From Lithobates sylvaticus (Eukaryota > Chordata > Amphibia > Anura > Ranidae): a DNA stretch of 64,000 nucleotides. This document shows positions 10,731 to 21,296 of this stretch, piece by piece. A program made the translations under genes and the position numbers. A model generated the notes under the pieces. It saw only the letters and a list, made by a program, of their open reading frames with translations, searched no databases and was not told the DNA's origin. The DNA is taken from NCBI GenBank assembly GCA_028564925.1, contig CM053033.1, positions 209,464,678-209,528,677 of the forward strand, in the 5' to 3' direction. The stretch's first letter is position 1, and each line of letters opens with the position of its first letter.

Positions 10731-11053
10731 TACCTCGGGAGTGTCAGCGCGGGACACACAGCAGCACACGTGTAGACTACAAGGAGGAGGGTGAGGCGGA
10801 GCCGGCGGCTTCACTCTGCTCGGCTGTATGATACAGCCGAGACAGATCAGAGCAGCGGAGAGCGGCGAACAACCTCCCTCTCCTCTCACCTCACCTGCCG
10901 CTGCCTGTCACTCACCGCGCCGCTGCGCAACTTATATCTGTGCTCGGCGCGCTGTCCCCGCTTATATCGCGGAGGGGGGTGCCCGCCTGACACCCCCCAG
11001 TGTGTGACACCCGGTGCGGCCCGCCCCCCACTTAGTACGCCACTGCCGGGGTG

Positions 11054-11484
11054 TCGTGAAGTGGCTCTGCAGCTTATACAAGCTTTTTGCATACTGTTAG
11101 ACAGGGTCAGTATTTGCATACTGTTAGACAGGGTCATTTAGTTGGTTGCAGACTGGTCGGTAAGCTGAGCTTCAAATTTCCTTGTTTGATAAGTGCTTGT
11201 AGTACATGTTTTAATTGCTCTTCACCAATGTCTTGCTTTCCCATTAAAGCGCTGATAGAACTGTGCCGAGAACGCGCGATCATGAGCAGTTTTCCTATCA
11301 TGTCATGTCAATCTGTCAATCACAGCGGTTACATGGCCAAAAGCCCCGCCACCCAGCATTCTAGAGCCCTTAAAGGGCCAGCGAGAGCCGGCGCCAAGGG
11401 GGTAAGGAATAACCCGTCATACATTTGGCATGTTTGTAAACTGTCACACTTTCATCTTGTCTAGCCTACCCCTATTTAGAAGAT
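11054..11484. other. Unassigned stretch with a 26-bp direct repeat
   Basis: A 'tttgcatactgttagacagg' type unit occurs twice in tandem at about 11077-11130. The part at 11245-11400 ('aagcgctgatagaactgtg', 'gcgcgatcatgagcag') resembles a frog dispersed repeat, family unknown. Confidence 0.35.
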
Positions 11485-12272
11485 CAGCATTTCTTAACCT
11501 TTTTTCAGTCACGGTACTCGTACTTTGAAGTAAGAAAAATCTTGAGGCATCCCAGTCTAAAAAACATAAATGTTACTCATTAACAGAAAACCTGAACCTG
11601 TAAAAATGCACACTACCACCTTAAAATTAACTTTATATCAGAGTCCCCTTCACATCAGAGGTTCCTTCACCACATCAGAGATCCCTGCTTCATATCTAAG
11701 GTCCCCCATTCATGTGTAAAGCCCTCGTCACCCACCACATCAGAGTCGCGCGTAAACATGAGTCCCCCCCATCACCTCATACTTCCCCTTCTCCTCATCC
11801 CCACAGAGCCCCCCAATCACACAGGCCCCACCTTTTAGCTCCAGTAGCGCCACAGAGGTTGGGAGGTGTAGAAGGTCTGGGGAAGGTAGACTTCCATCTC
11901 CCCCCCCTGCATGCTGTATTCCCTGGATCAGAGGCATGCCATCATCATAGCAACAAATGATGCCATGCATCCTGGGCCTAAAGCAAAATTGATTGTTATG
12001 GTGCTGCCAGCTTGACCGTCTGCACCAATATTTTAATATTTGAATTAAACTACCACTTTTTACATATTGTTGTCCAGTGTGGTGGTCTAAGTAAAGTCCC
12101 AAAAGTAGGGGGTTTCTTCTTGGTCTATATCTAGGGATGAGACCACCATATTCAATCCTTTACTATTATGGAAGTTTGCCTTAATTTCTTCTGTCTGCAC
12201 CATGGTAAATCATGACATTGATCCAGGGTAAACTGGGTCCTGTGCTTACGGCAACCCGGTTGATAAACACTG
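11485..12272. mobile_element. Old hAT-like element
   Basis: The left end 'cagcatttcttaacc' and the right end (minus strand CAGTGTTTATCAACC) are diverged forms of the CAGTGTTTCTCAACC hAT terminus. No target duplication survives and no transposase frame is seen. The interior includes C-rich 'gtccccttcacatcagag' repeats at 11645-11830. Confidence 0.5.
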
Positions 12273-13315
12273 TTCTCAATTTTATTTCTTTTGAATGTTA
12301 CCATTCACAATATTTTACGCTTTAGCATTGGCTTTTTCAAGTTTTTTTCAAATCGCTGTCCACTTGCATGGTGCTGAACTTACAGAACGGAATCTGCACT
12401 ACAGAATCATTGGTGGCACCCTGACATATAAGGTTGAATTCACAAAGCTAATCTATCAGGATACATATTTAAATACAGATTTTAAAAAAGTGGCAGTTTT
12501 TTTCACCAATGAGTCCAATGAGATTTGAAATTTACAGTCTTATCCTTGTGTTAAATCTTTGTGAATGGAGCCTATAGGGTGTAAAGGAAACCAGGCATGA
12601 AAGGAATGCAGCATGTTGATTTCTATTAGTGAGCTCCTTCTATAAATTGATGGTGCCTGGCCGTCATGCTTTTAGCTACAGTACTTTCTGCGTCATTCTT
12701 TTGCAAATATAGTCAAAGTCAAACATCTCTAAAAACACAGAATTTAAAAGATGAGCCTGCCAGCCAGAATACTAGCAGTTTTAGAAGCATCACAACAACA
12801 TAAATTTCATTAAAGAAAATGACAATGTGCATAGTGATGTAATTTATCACAATCAATGGAAATAGTTCTTTAATTTATTTGGTGGCTAAGCTGGTAAAAT
12901 TTTAAATTGGTCATGGATTCCTATTTTTAACATAAAAGGTTTTATGCTTTTGCTTCAAAGAATAAAAGAATGCTTCACATCAGAATTGCATAGGACCATC
13001 CCCCTGCAGTTTGAACACACGAAAAGTAACGCATGCTCTACTTTTGAAAAATGCATTGTACCAAATAGCATGGTATGACGGTACCATACAATCTGGTGCC
13101 TGCAAACGCACTGGGCGCCATTAAGAATGGTACCCACAGCAGATCGCAAAAGCAATGTTTTGAATGCTGTGCAGGAAAAGCGATCAGATTGTGACTTTCT
13201 GGCGCCATATTCTGGTGTGAGCTGGCCCTGATTGCTAATTAGGAAATGTGTGATCCATAGAAGAATATATAATTAAAAATAAGGATGGTAGCCACTGTAT
13301 ATATTTAAGTGGGCT
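12273..13315. other. Unassigned stretch
   Basis: Possible MITE-like segment at 12955-13230 with alternating short dyads around 'ggtatgacggtaccatac' (13072-13089), but no clear ends. Frames up to 77 codons show nothing recognisable. Confidence 0.3.
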
Positions 13316-13319
13316 TTAA

Positions 13320-14147
13320 CCACTTCTCTACTGCCCTATTGCGGAATAATGTCCGCAAGGTGGCTCAGTTATCCTGACTGGGCATCATATGACATCCAGC
13401 AGGATAAGCCATTCGGGGGCGCGCAGAGCAGTGATCGGTGGTCGCTCGGACACATTGCATCTCCGGTTGTAGTAAAGAGCCTATGACATAGGGTCTTTAT
13501 CATGTGATCAACTGTGACCAATCACCCATCAGAGGTGCCAATCACACATGCTAATTAGTGCCCATCAGATGCCAATCATTGCCCATCAAAAATACCAATC
13601 AGTGCCCATCACAGCTGCCAATCAGTGCCCATCAGTAATGACTGTCAGTGCCTCCTCATCAGTGCTGCCTATCAGTGACGCCTATCAGTGCCCATCAGTG
13701 CTGCCTATCAGTGCTCTTCAGTGCTGCCCATCAGTGCCACCTATTAGTGTCCATCAGTGCTGCATATCAGTGCTGCCTATCAGTGCCCATCAGTGCTGCA
13801 AATCAGTGCCCATCAGTACTGCATATCAGTGCCACCTATTAGTATTGCATATTAGTGCCTCCTCATCAGTGCCACCTCATCAGTGCCGCCTCATCTGTGC
13901 CCATCAGTGAAGGAAAAAACAAAAATGAAGAAAAACAATTTTTTTCAAAAATGTTGGTCTTTTTAAATTTGTTTAGCAAAAAATAAAAAACCCAGTGGTG
14001 ATTAAATACCACCAAAAGAAAGTGATAAAAATGTAGTTTGGGTACTGCGTTGCATGACCACGCAATTGTCATTCAAAGTGCGACAATGCTGAAAGCTGAA
14101 AATTGGCCTGGGCAGGAAGGGGGTGAAAGTGCCCTGTATTGAATTGG
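13320..14147. mobile_element. TTAA-flanked non-autonomous element with minisatellite
   Basis: TTAA at 13316-13319 and 14148-14151 brackets inverted ends CCACTTCTCTACTGCCC and, on the minus strand, CCAATTCAATACAGGG. The right half on the minus strand carries the family landmarks 'ttttcagctttcagc', 'tgacaattgcgtggtcatgc' and 'ggtggtatttaatcacc', so it belongs with 4009-4923. Kolobok- or piggyBac-like is inferred from TTAA only. Confidence 0.65.
13540..13910 (+). repeat. Minisatellite on a 'gcccatcagtgctgcctatcagt' theme
   Basis: Irregular 12- and 24-bp units ('gcccatcagtgc', 'tgcctatcagt') run through the centre of the TTAA element. The 120-codon His/Gln/Ser-rich frame over it is a repeat artefact. 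There are no constant repeats with unique spacers, so it is not a CRISPR. Confidence 0.8.
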
Positions 14148-14166
14148 TTAAAGATGTTTAGTACAG

Positions 14167-14500
14167 TTAAAGTGGTTCTAAAGGCTCAAGGTTTTTTACC
14201 TTCCTGCATTCTATGGAGGAAAGTAAAAAACCTTCTCTGTGCAGCATTCCCCCAGTCCCCCCTTATATTTACCTGAGCCCCATCTCGGTCCAGCGATGTA
14301 CGTGAGTGCCTCAGCTCCCTGGGGACTCTGTCTCCTCATTGGCTGAGACAGCAGGAGGTGCCATTGGCTCCCACTGCTGTTAATCACAGCCACTGAGCCA
14401 GTCAGGAGAGAGAGGGGGCTGGGCCGAGCCACAGCTCTGTGTGTGACTGGACATTCAGCTTGGGAGCTAGCCTGCTTGGGTGCCCCCGTAGCAAGCTGCT
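14167..14500. repeat. Dispersed frog repeat starting 'ttaaagtggttctaaagg'
   Basis: Begins TTAAAGTGGTTCTAAAGG, then a dyad around 'aaggttttttaccttcctgc' and 'gtaaaaaaccttctctgtg'. The GC-rich middle has 'tcctcattggctgagaca'. The right end is not defined. Confidence 0.45.
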
Positions 14501-14885
14501 TTAATATTACTTCAAAGCATATATAAGCCCGAAAGCAAAAATGTAATACATTGCACAATATCAGTCTCATGATATGGAGTCTGCATTAATTTTCCTTTTT
14601 CAGGCTTCTTTCTTTAATTTTCACATGGTGATCCTCCCAGTAACATATTTTCTATACTAGAGTGACACTTAAATGAGAAAAGAGGTAGTCCTGCGCCAAC
14701 TCAAAGAAGACTAGCTAGCATACTGCTGCACACACTGAGGGAAATGTCTGAACCCAAAAGGTAAAAGAAATAAAAGAGATAGTGGTGCGCTATACAAAGA
14801 TTAACTAAAGAGAATAAAATGGCCAACGGCAATAAATGGTGATAGGTGATGCAGTTCAGTAAATCAATATTCCAAAGACAATATT

Positions 14886-15117
14886 AAATAGTAAACAAAC
14901 GGTGTACAAACGAGCAGCGAGCTCGATAAGCGCCACTTCCGGTATCACGAGGAGTCCTGACGCGTGTTCGTCATGAATCACGTGACTTCATCAGGGAAAG
15001 GAAATTCCCTGATGAAGTCACGTGATTTGTGACGAACATGCGTCGGGACTCCTCGTGCTACTGGAAGTGACGCTTATCGAGCTTGCCACTCGTTTGTACA
15101 CCGTTTGTTTACTATTT
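14886..15117. repeat. 232-bp palindrome with hammerhead-like motifs at its axis
   Basis: Arms 14886-14998 and 15005-15117 pair almost throughout across a 6-nt loop. Each arm, read outward from the axis, begins TTCCCTGATGAAGTCAC and reaches GTGACGAAC then GCGTC. So two copies of one terminal sequence lie head to head with the axis just before the CTGATGA motif. Confidence 0.8.
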
Positions 15118-15812
15118 CTTATGTGTGAGTACCTGACTTTTATTTTAAACTTAATAAACACTAGTTAAAACTACTACACTATGGGGCATACTTCCTTCTC
15201 TTAAATCCCTACATATATGATACTGGTGAGACCCTCTACCCTGCATACCCTATAACCTACATTTAAGGGGATACCCAAAGGCAGGATAGGAACGCCAGCA
15301 AGGACCTGGGCTGCCACACTGGGATCTACTAAGGGGATGGTCACCAAAGACCACAAAGAAACATATATTCATGCTGTAACCTTACAGCAGTAAGGTAAGG
15401 AGACACCCATACAATTACCACAAAGGATCGCACAGGACACCCATCACTCGCAGCACTTTATATGTTATTTCATCTACTAGCACCAGCACTGTAACCTCTG
15501 GATTCGGAGCATTACCATATTGTGCCCTTATGATTGATATGGACGTTATTATCTATGGACACTTTTAATTTATTTTATGGTTGCATCGTTTGATATTATA
15601 TTTATTATATATATGTGGATGCAGCTGCGCTTCCCCTGTGAAAAGCTGCCAACACGACAATATGACAAATTGTGTAGTGAGTAAAGAAAGTAAATAAGTG
15701 TGGCGCTATAAAATGTGTATCTGATCGATGGCCGTAAATGGGAATAAAATCCTTAGTACAATGCCGTCGTGCAGAATTTGGTGACTAACCACCCTAAAAG
15801 TGGTGAACAAGT
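15118..15812. other. Left-side segment of the PLE composite not present in the right arm
   Basis: No protein frame. The minus-strand reading around 15690-15790 (with 'tatagcgccacactta') resembles the PLE 3' end at 22570-22604 ('tatagcgcaccacaatc'). It may be the 3' end of a second, related PLE copy in reverse orientation. Confidence 0.4.
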
Positions 15813-16757
15813 ATAAATATAAACAATCCACAGCAGAAATGTTTATAAAGAAAAATAAAGCATGAAACATGAAACATTCGTGTTACTTATAGGTGTAAAT
15901 CTGTTGAATTATAACCCAAAAAATGGAGAAACAATACAAGACATGTGTAGAAACACTTGGTAATGCGGTGATCCAATGGTAGATACCACACAATATGTTA
16001 CAATTGGTATGTAAAATACATGACAACCAAGATCGCAATTATAATATTCACACTGTGATCATAACCACATGCGCTTGTATGTGTGGAGGAGGTAACTCCC
16101 CAAACAGGTGATGGACACCGTAGGTGACGTGTATAAAGTATCAAAAAAGTCAAATTGTGATAAAGAAAAAAGAACAAAAGAACTAATAAACACGTGCTAT
16201 GATCAACACAATGACTATATTCATGAGATAGTCCAAGGTAGTGAAGTTCATGTACAACGATATATCAATATTCCTATGACAATTCGTAATGTTCATCAAC
16301 GTGGCATCCTCATATAATTTGGACGGCGTCTAGAACTGTATGGTGCAAAGGTAAGATTTGGTACGCTTACCGTTAAGGATGGACCCACTGACCTTTGGTG
16401 AGGGGTCAAACGAGCTTGGGTATGCCGGCAGGTGATGCTTGCAGGGTGGTGAGCCAGGATCAGGAAGTTGGAACCAGACTGAGCCGGCACAGCAGTCTAT
16501 ACTCACCAGATCGCGAATGTGGATATAACGAGCACACTCGGAAGAGCCGCAAGGACACTCGATTGTTTTTACCCCCAAAAAACCTCGATGGGTCAGGACC
16601 ATGAAAATAAAAGAGATATAGAGGGCCTCCTCATAGTGTAAAACAATCCGGTCACGGATTAAATTTTAGTTTTAAAAAATTCTTGTTTGTCAGGTAAAAC
16701 AATCAAAGTAAGAACAAGGACAAACCAAGAAATAAATAAACGCAGTGGTAGTGTGTC

Positions 16758-16813
16758 TAGCGTAACCGCCCGACGCGTTTCGTCTCACAAGACTTCAACA
16801 GGGGCATAAGCTA
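16758..16813 (-). ncRNA. Hammerhead-ribozyme-like motif, left arm
   Basis: Mirror copy of the motif at 21241-21296, on the minus strand. See that entry for the fold. Confidence 0.4.
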
Positions 16814-17049
16814 GTAGACCACCTCTGCGTTATCTATATACCACCTATATAATACATAAAGACATACACCTGAGCTCATTAAGGGCAGTCCCACTTCCGG
16901 TTGTAAACTCCCATAAGCAAAACCAATCTGATTGACTAAAACTGACCAATCGGGGTATCTTATTGTAGGATAGGAGGGTCTAACATAGCCACAACAAACC
17001 GTAATGGTCAATCCAAATGCCCATGTGAGTGTAGGGAATATCACAAAAT

Positions 17050-17500
17050 GTCATTGGCTGCTGGACTTCCCGGCAATGTACCAACCTCTCCAACGTGTAA
17101 CTGGACGGAGTGATGGTTTGGGCGCGAAAGGTGCACTAAGCACACACGTGGGACGCCACCATATCACGTGTCCCAGCACATCCAATGGACGGAGAGGACT
17201 CAAGACGCCCGCGAAGCCAGTTACAACCATGCGCCGCGCAGCTGCACTGCGCATGTGTGACGGCCCGCGGCACATACAGCATGGCAATGAAGCGGCATGA
17301 CCAATCAGCGGCCACGCCGCTACTGGCAGGGAACGGATCGCCGCCAGCCACCGCGCACAGTTCAAACGCGCATGCGCGACGATCGCAAAAGGTAAACAAT
17401 GTGGTCCCATGACGGCATCCAATGGGGGTGGGCGGGACATATCGCGGACACCTCACGCACGACTCAATCAACACATGAGGAGTATCCATATAGCACAGGG
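17050..17500 (-). promoter_or_regulatory. CpG- and CCAAT-rich promoter-like block, left arm
   Basis: Mirror of 20554-21004. It is GC- and CpG-rich inside an otherwise AT-rich element, with 'gaccaatcag', 'tccaatgg' and 'gtgggcggg' sites. It covers four or more overlapping frames on both strands that I regard as composition artefacts. Confidence 0.4.
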
Positions 17501-18049
17501 CAATAGCATGGCGATGCTCGAAATGAGACACAAGTTAAAAAAACGGTCAAATAAAGAACGAACAAATAATGGTATTTGTATTAAAAAATACTGAATGGTA
17601 GAAATTTGAAAATGAAAATAGAATAGTGACATCAGTTCGTGGTGTATACGATAGGTTTGGAAACCGGAGTCGGACTGCCACTAATGCATAGACTCATATA
17701 AATTATATGTCATTGTCACATTAAAATAGATGACAATAGATATATATGACAATGTAATCCACGTAAGTACTGTGAATTATGGTTATCATCCCAAAAATAC
17801 ATGTAAGAGAGTTACTCACAGTACTGGTTATCTAATATAATAATCAGAGAGAGCATAATAGCATCATTTAAACAAAAACAGTAATAATGATAATGATGAT
17901 CGAAATATTTTAAACGGACAGTACATCAGTGATAATGTGTCAATCCCATATATCTTTCATACCGGTAAACTTACACCTAAGCTGTGTGGTACCCGTACTA
18001 ACATGCTTATTATCACCAAGAGACATGCGGATTAATGTAAGGACAAAAC

Positions 18050-18931
18050 TCAGGAGCGATTAATAAACGAGTTGATGTCCCACTCTGCGTTCAACCCATG
18101 TGGGGTATAACATTTAATTTGGTGTATCCAGAATGTCTCAAGCTTTGATACACCCCTAACCTTGGATTCACCTCTCCAGTGTGCTGTAAACTTGTCAATG
18201 ATTTGAAATTTGGAACCCTCTGGGTTCTTATTGTGGCAGGCCAGATAATGTTTCGGGACGCTGTGATTAGTACGTCCTGCTCTTATTGCGGCGAGATGTT
18301 CATTTACTCTGATGGCAAAGGTCCTTATAGTGCGTCCTATGTACTGCTTCCCGCATGGACAGGTGATAAGGTACACGATATATTTCGTATGGCAAGTTAC
18401 GAAACAATTTATTTCGTAAACTTTGCCAGTAACGTTAGACCTAAAGGAATCACATTTCCTGCGACATGTGTTATTCCTACACACGTTGCATTTACGACAT
18501 GGGTAAAACCCTTTCATGTCGTGGAAAAATGTAGGTGGGCACGGAGGGTCAATGATGTTAGGAGCAATTTTTCCCCTAAGGGACATAGCACCTCTATATA
18601 TCACACCTGCTCGATCCGGTAGTAGGGGTCCCAGTACCTGATCGTTTTTAAGAATCTTCCAGTGTTTGGCCATAATCCCTTTAATTTGTCTGTGTTGGAC
18701 TGAAAAATTAGTCAAAAAAGACCAGTTTTGTTTGTTTTCTTTGTTCTTTGGAGGTTTCTCTAATAGTAAGGTTTCACGATCAATCATAGATACTTTCTGT
18801 ATTTCATCGTCAATTTGTGCTGCCATGTAACCCTTGTCCAAAAATCTCTTTTTGAGAATACCTGCCTGATGATGGAAATCAGGAGGGAATGAACAGTTGC
18901 GCCTAATGCGCATGAGTTGGCTGCGGGGCAC
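18050..18931 (-). CDS. Penelope-like protein, zinc-finger and GIY-YIG end (left arm copy)
   Basis: A 293-residue open frame, the inverted twin of the right-arm protein. It starts at the Met before PRSQLMRIRRNCS and so lacks the RT part. It has the Cys-rich linker (CRKCNVCRNNTCRRKC, about residues 145-160) and the GIY-YIG-type nuclease: VYLITCPCG, QYIGRT, the Arg and His of IRVNEH, and the Glu of LETFWIH. By the family's biology the nuclease nicks target DNA for reverse transcription. Versus the right arm I see about seven residue differences, among them Leu/Pro, Thr/Met, Ile/Leu, Lys/Asn, Tyr/Ser and Val/Ala. It is a 5'-truncated copy, not a functional gene by itself. Confidence 0.8.
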   Translation of the reverse strand: MPRSQLMRIRRNCSFPPDFHHQAGILKKRFLDKGYMAAQIDDEIQKVSMIDRETLLLEKPPKNKENKQNWSFLTNFSVQHRQIKGIMAKHWKILKNDQVLGPLLPDRAGVIYRGAMSLRGKIAPNIIDPPCPPTFFHDMKGFYPCRKCNVCRNNTCRRKCDSFRSNVTGKVYEINCFVTCHTKYIVYLITCPCGKQYIGRTIRTFAIRVNEHLAAIRAGRTNHSVPKHYLACHNKNPEGSKFQIIDKFTAHWRGESKVRGVSKLETFWIHQIKCYTPHGLNAEWDINSFINRS

Positions 18932-18942
18932 TGATTTCAGCC

Positions 18943-20004
18943 ATGATGCGTGATGGCAGCATTGAACTCTCCTATGAGGCGAATAGTTCTACCATTCATT
19001 TCCTAGACTTAGAAATTAGTGCAAGTGAAGGTCGTATTTCGACCAAAACTTTCTTTAAAACTACCGACCGGAATGGTTACATTCCGGTCGATAGCTGCCA
19101 TCACGCATCATGGCTGAAATCAGTGCCCCGCAGCCAACTCATGCGCATTAGGCGCAACTGTTCATTCCTCCCTGATTTCCATCATCAGGCAGGTATTCTC
19201 AAAAAGAGATTTTTGGACAAGGGTTACACGGCAGCACAGATTGACGATGAAATACAGAAAGTATCTATGATTGATCGTGAAACCTTACTAATAGAGAAAC
19301 CTCCAAAGAACAAAGAAAACAAACAAAAATGGTATTTTTTGACTAATTTTTCAGTCCAACACAGACAAATTAAAGGGATTATGGCCAAACACTGGAAGAT
19401 TCTTAAAAACGATCAGGTACTGGGACCCCTACTACCGGATCGAGCAGGTGTGATATATAGAGGTGCTATGTCCCTTAGGGGAAAAATTGCTCCTAACATC
19501 ATTGACCCTCCGTGCCCACCTACATTTTTCCACGACATGAAAGGGTTTTACCCATGTCGTAAATGCAACGTGTGTAGGAATAACACATGTCGCAGGAAAT
19601 GTGATTCCTTTAGGTCTAACGTTACTGGCAAAGTTTACGAAATGAATTGTTTCGTAACTTGCCATACGAAATATATCGTGTACCTTATCACCTGTCCATG
19701 CGGGAAGCAGTACATAGGACGCACTATAAGGACCTTTGCCATCAGAGTAAATGAACATCTCGCCGCAATAAGAGCAGGACGTACTAATCACAGCGTCCCG
19801 AAACATTATCTGGCCTGCCACAATAAGAACCCAGAGGGTTCCAAATTTCAAATCATTGACAAGTTTACAGCACACTGGAGAGGTGAATCCAAGGTTAGGG
19901 GTGTATCAAAGCTTGAGACATTCTGGATACACCAAATTAAATGTTATACCCCACATGGGTTGAACGTAGAGTGGGACATCAACTCGTTTATTAATCGCTC
20001 CTGA
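18943..20004 (+). CDS. Penelope-like protein: RT end, linker and GIY-YIG endonuclease (right arm copy)
   Basis: A 353-residue open frame. Residues 18-55 (STIHFLDLEIS, then TKTFFKTTDRNGYIP and SCHH) match the end of a PLE reverse transcriptase and lie in the palindrome spacer. Residues 60-160 are the RT-endonuclease linker with RSQLMRIRRNCS. Cysteines 205, 208, 211, 216 and 220 form the Cys-rich finger. Residues 244-330 are the GIY-YIG nuclease: VYL at 246-248, YIG at 257-259, Arg268, His272 and Glu325. A full PLE protein is usually 700-900 residues, so the N-terminal RT half is missing. The first codons come from the inverted left arm, so the annotated Met is a by-product of the junction. An EN+ PLE is clear; activity is not. 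Confidence 0.85.
   Translation: MMRDGSIELSYEANSSTIHFLDLEISASEGRISTKTFFKTTDRNGYIPVDSCHHASWLKSVPRSQLMRIRRNCSFLPDFHHQAGILKKRFLDKGYTAAQIDDEIQKVSMIDRETLLIEKPPKNKENKQKWYFLTNFSVQHRQIKGIMAKHWKILKNDQVLGPLLPDRAGVIYRGAMSLRGKIAPNIIDPPCPPTFFHDMKGFYPCRKCNVCRNNTCRRKCDSFRSNVTGKVYEMNCFVTCHTKYIVYLITCPCGKQYIGRTIRTFAIRVNEHLAAIRAGRTNHSVPKHYLACHNKNPEGSKFQIIDKFTAHWRGESKVRGVSKLETFWIHQIKCYTPHGLNVEWDINSFINRS
18961..19093 (+). other. Unique 133-bp spacer of the palindrome
   Basis: The only stretch between the two arms without a mirror copy. It continues the plus-strand PLE frame, so the right copy is 133 bp longer at its 5' end than the left, inverted one. Confidence 0.85.
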
Positions 20005-20553
20005 GTTTTGTCCTTACATTAATCCGCATGTCTCTTGGTGATAATAAGCATGTTAGTACGGGTACCACACAGCTTAGGTGTAAGTTTACTGGTATGAAAG
20101 ATATATGGGATTGACACATTATCACTGATGTACTGTCCGTTTAAAATATTTCGATCATCATTATCATTATTACTGTTTTTGTTTAAATGATGCTATTATG
20201 CTCTCTCTGATTATTATATTAGATAACCAGTACTGTGAGTAACTCTCTTACATGTATTTTTGGGATGATAACCATAATTCACAGTACTTACGTGGATTAC
20301 ATTGTCATATATATCTATTGTCATCTATTTTAATGTGACAATGACATATAATTTATATGAGTCTATGCATTAGTGGCAGTCCGACTCCGGTTTCCAAACC
20401 TATCGTATACACCACGAACTGATGTCACTATTCTATTTTCATTTTCAAATTTCTACCATTCAGTATTTTTTAATACAAATACCATTATTTGTTCGTTCTT
20501 TATTTGACCGTTTTTTTAACTTGTGTCTCATTTCGAGCATCGCCATGCTATTG

Positions 20554-21004
20554 CCCTGTGCTATATGGATACTCCTCATGTGTTGATTGAGTCGTGCGTG
20601 AGGTGTCCGCGATATGTCCCGCCCACCCCCATTGGATGCCGTCATGGGACCACATTGTTTACCTTTTGCGATCGTCGCGCATGCGCGTTTGAACTGTGCG
20701 CGGTGGCTGACGGCGATCCGTTCCCTGCCAGTAGCGGCGTGGCCGCTGATTGGTCATGCCGCTTCATTGCCATGCTGTATGTGCCGCGGGCCGTCACACA
20801 TGCGCAGTGCAGCTGCGCGGCGCATGGTTGTGACTGGCTTCGCGGGCGTCTTGAGTCCTCTCCGTCCATTGGATGTGCTGGGACACGTGATATGGTGGCG
20901 TCCCACGTGTGTGCTTAGTGCACCTTTCGCGCCCAAACCATCACTCCGTCCAGTTACACGTTGGAGAGGTTGGTACATTGCCGGGAAGTCCAGCAGCCAA
21001 TGAC
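20554..21004 (+). promoter_or_regulatory. CpG- and CCAAT-rich promoter-like block, right arm
   Basis: About 550 bp after the PLE stop the sequence turns CpG-rich ('gtcgcgcatgcgcg', 'gccgcgggccg') with several ATTGG/CCAAT boxes ('cccattggatgcc', 'ctgattggtcatg', 'tccattggatgtg') and a GC box on the minus strand. It lies upstream of the hammerhead-like motif, the order expected if this is the pseudo-LTR (promoter plus ribozyme) of a PLE. Inference from composition; no start site can be shown. Confidence 0.4.
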
Positions 21005-21240
21005 ATTTTGTGATATTCCCTACACTCACATGGGCATTTGGATTGACCATTACGGTTTGTTGTGGCTATGTTAGACCCTCCTATCCTACAATAAGATACC
21101 CCGATTGGTCAGTTTTAGTCAATCAGATTGGTTTTGCTTATGGAAGTGTACAACCGGAAGTGGGACTGCCCTTAATGAGCTCAGGTGTATGTCTTTATGT
21201 ATTATATAGGTGGTATATATATAACGCAGAGGTGGTCTAC

Positions 21241-21296
21241 TAGCTTATGCCCCTGTTGAAGTCTTGTGAGACGAAACGCGTCGGGCGGTTACGCTA
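21241..21296 (+). ncRNA. Hammerhead-ribozyme-like motif, right arm
   Basis: Possible fold: outer stem I TAGC (21241-21244) with GCTA (21293-21296); inner stem I GCCC with GGGC; core CTGTTGA; stem II GTC with GAC around a 6-nt loop; GAA; minimal stem III ACGCGT; and the cleavage-site C. This is the type I layout reported for PLEs. Departures: T for A at the sixth core position, and an extra A between the CTGATGA-like core and stem II that is shared by the other copies in this window. Activity of this copy is doubtful. Confidence 0.45.

Larger units (their letters stand above)
9654..11045. mobile_element. hAT non-autonomous element with internal minisatellites
   Basis: A perfect 8-bp target duplication 'ccggggtg' (9646-9653 and 11046-11053) brackets inverted ends CAGGGGCGTACCTAG and, on the other strand, CAGTGGCGTACTAAGTG. 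CAGnGGCG ends plus an 8-bp duplication place it in hAT. Most of the interior is tandem repeat (9790-10380 and 10440-10730), followed by a GC-rich end. It encodes no transposase. The frames of up to 171 codons are read-through of the minisatellite in all three frames. Confidence 0.8.
15813..18960 (-). repeat. Left arm of the 6.4-kb palindrome
   Basis: Inverted copy of 19094-22241. Every mirrored landmark I checked obeys coordinate sum 38054 (for example 16108 with 21946, 17004 with 21050 and 18179 with 19875). So the arms have no net insertion or deletion over about 3.15 kb, and only scattered substitutions, roughly one percent by eye. Confidence 0.9.

Noticed and set aside
13540-13910. Regular repeats that could suggest a CRISPR-like array
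   Set aside because: Units are 12/24 bp with no unique spacers, and the genome is eukaryotic; it is a minisatellite within a TTAA element.
17051-17531. Several overlapping frames of 75-131 codons with many Cys, Arg and Ala, mirrored at 20523-21050
   Set aside because: They lie in the CpG-rich block of the PLE arms and overlap on both strands with no recognisable domain.
18179-18622. 147-codon plus-strand frame opposite the PLE nuclease frame (mirrored at 19432-19875)
   Set aside because: Antisense shadow of the GIY-YIG coding sequence.
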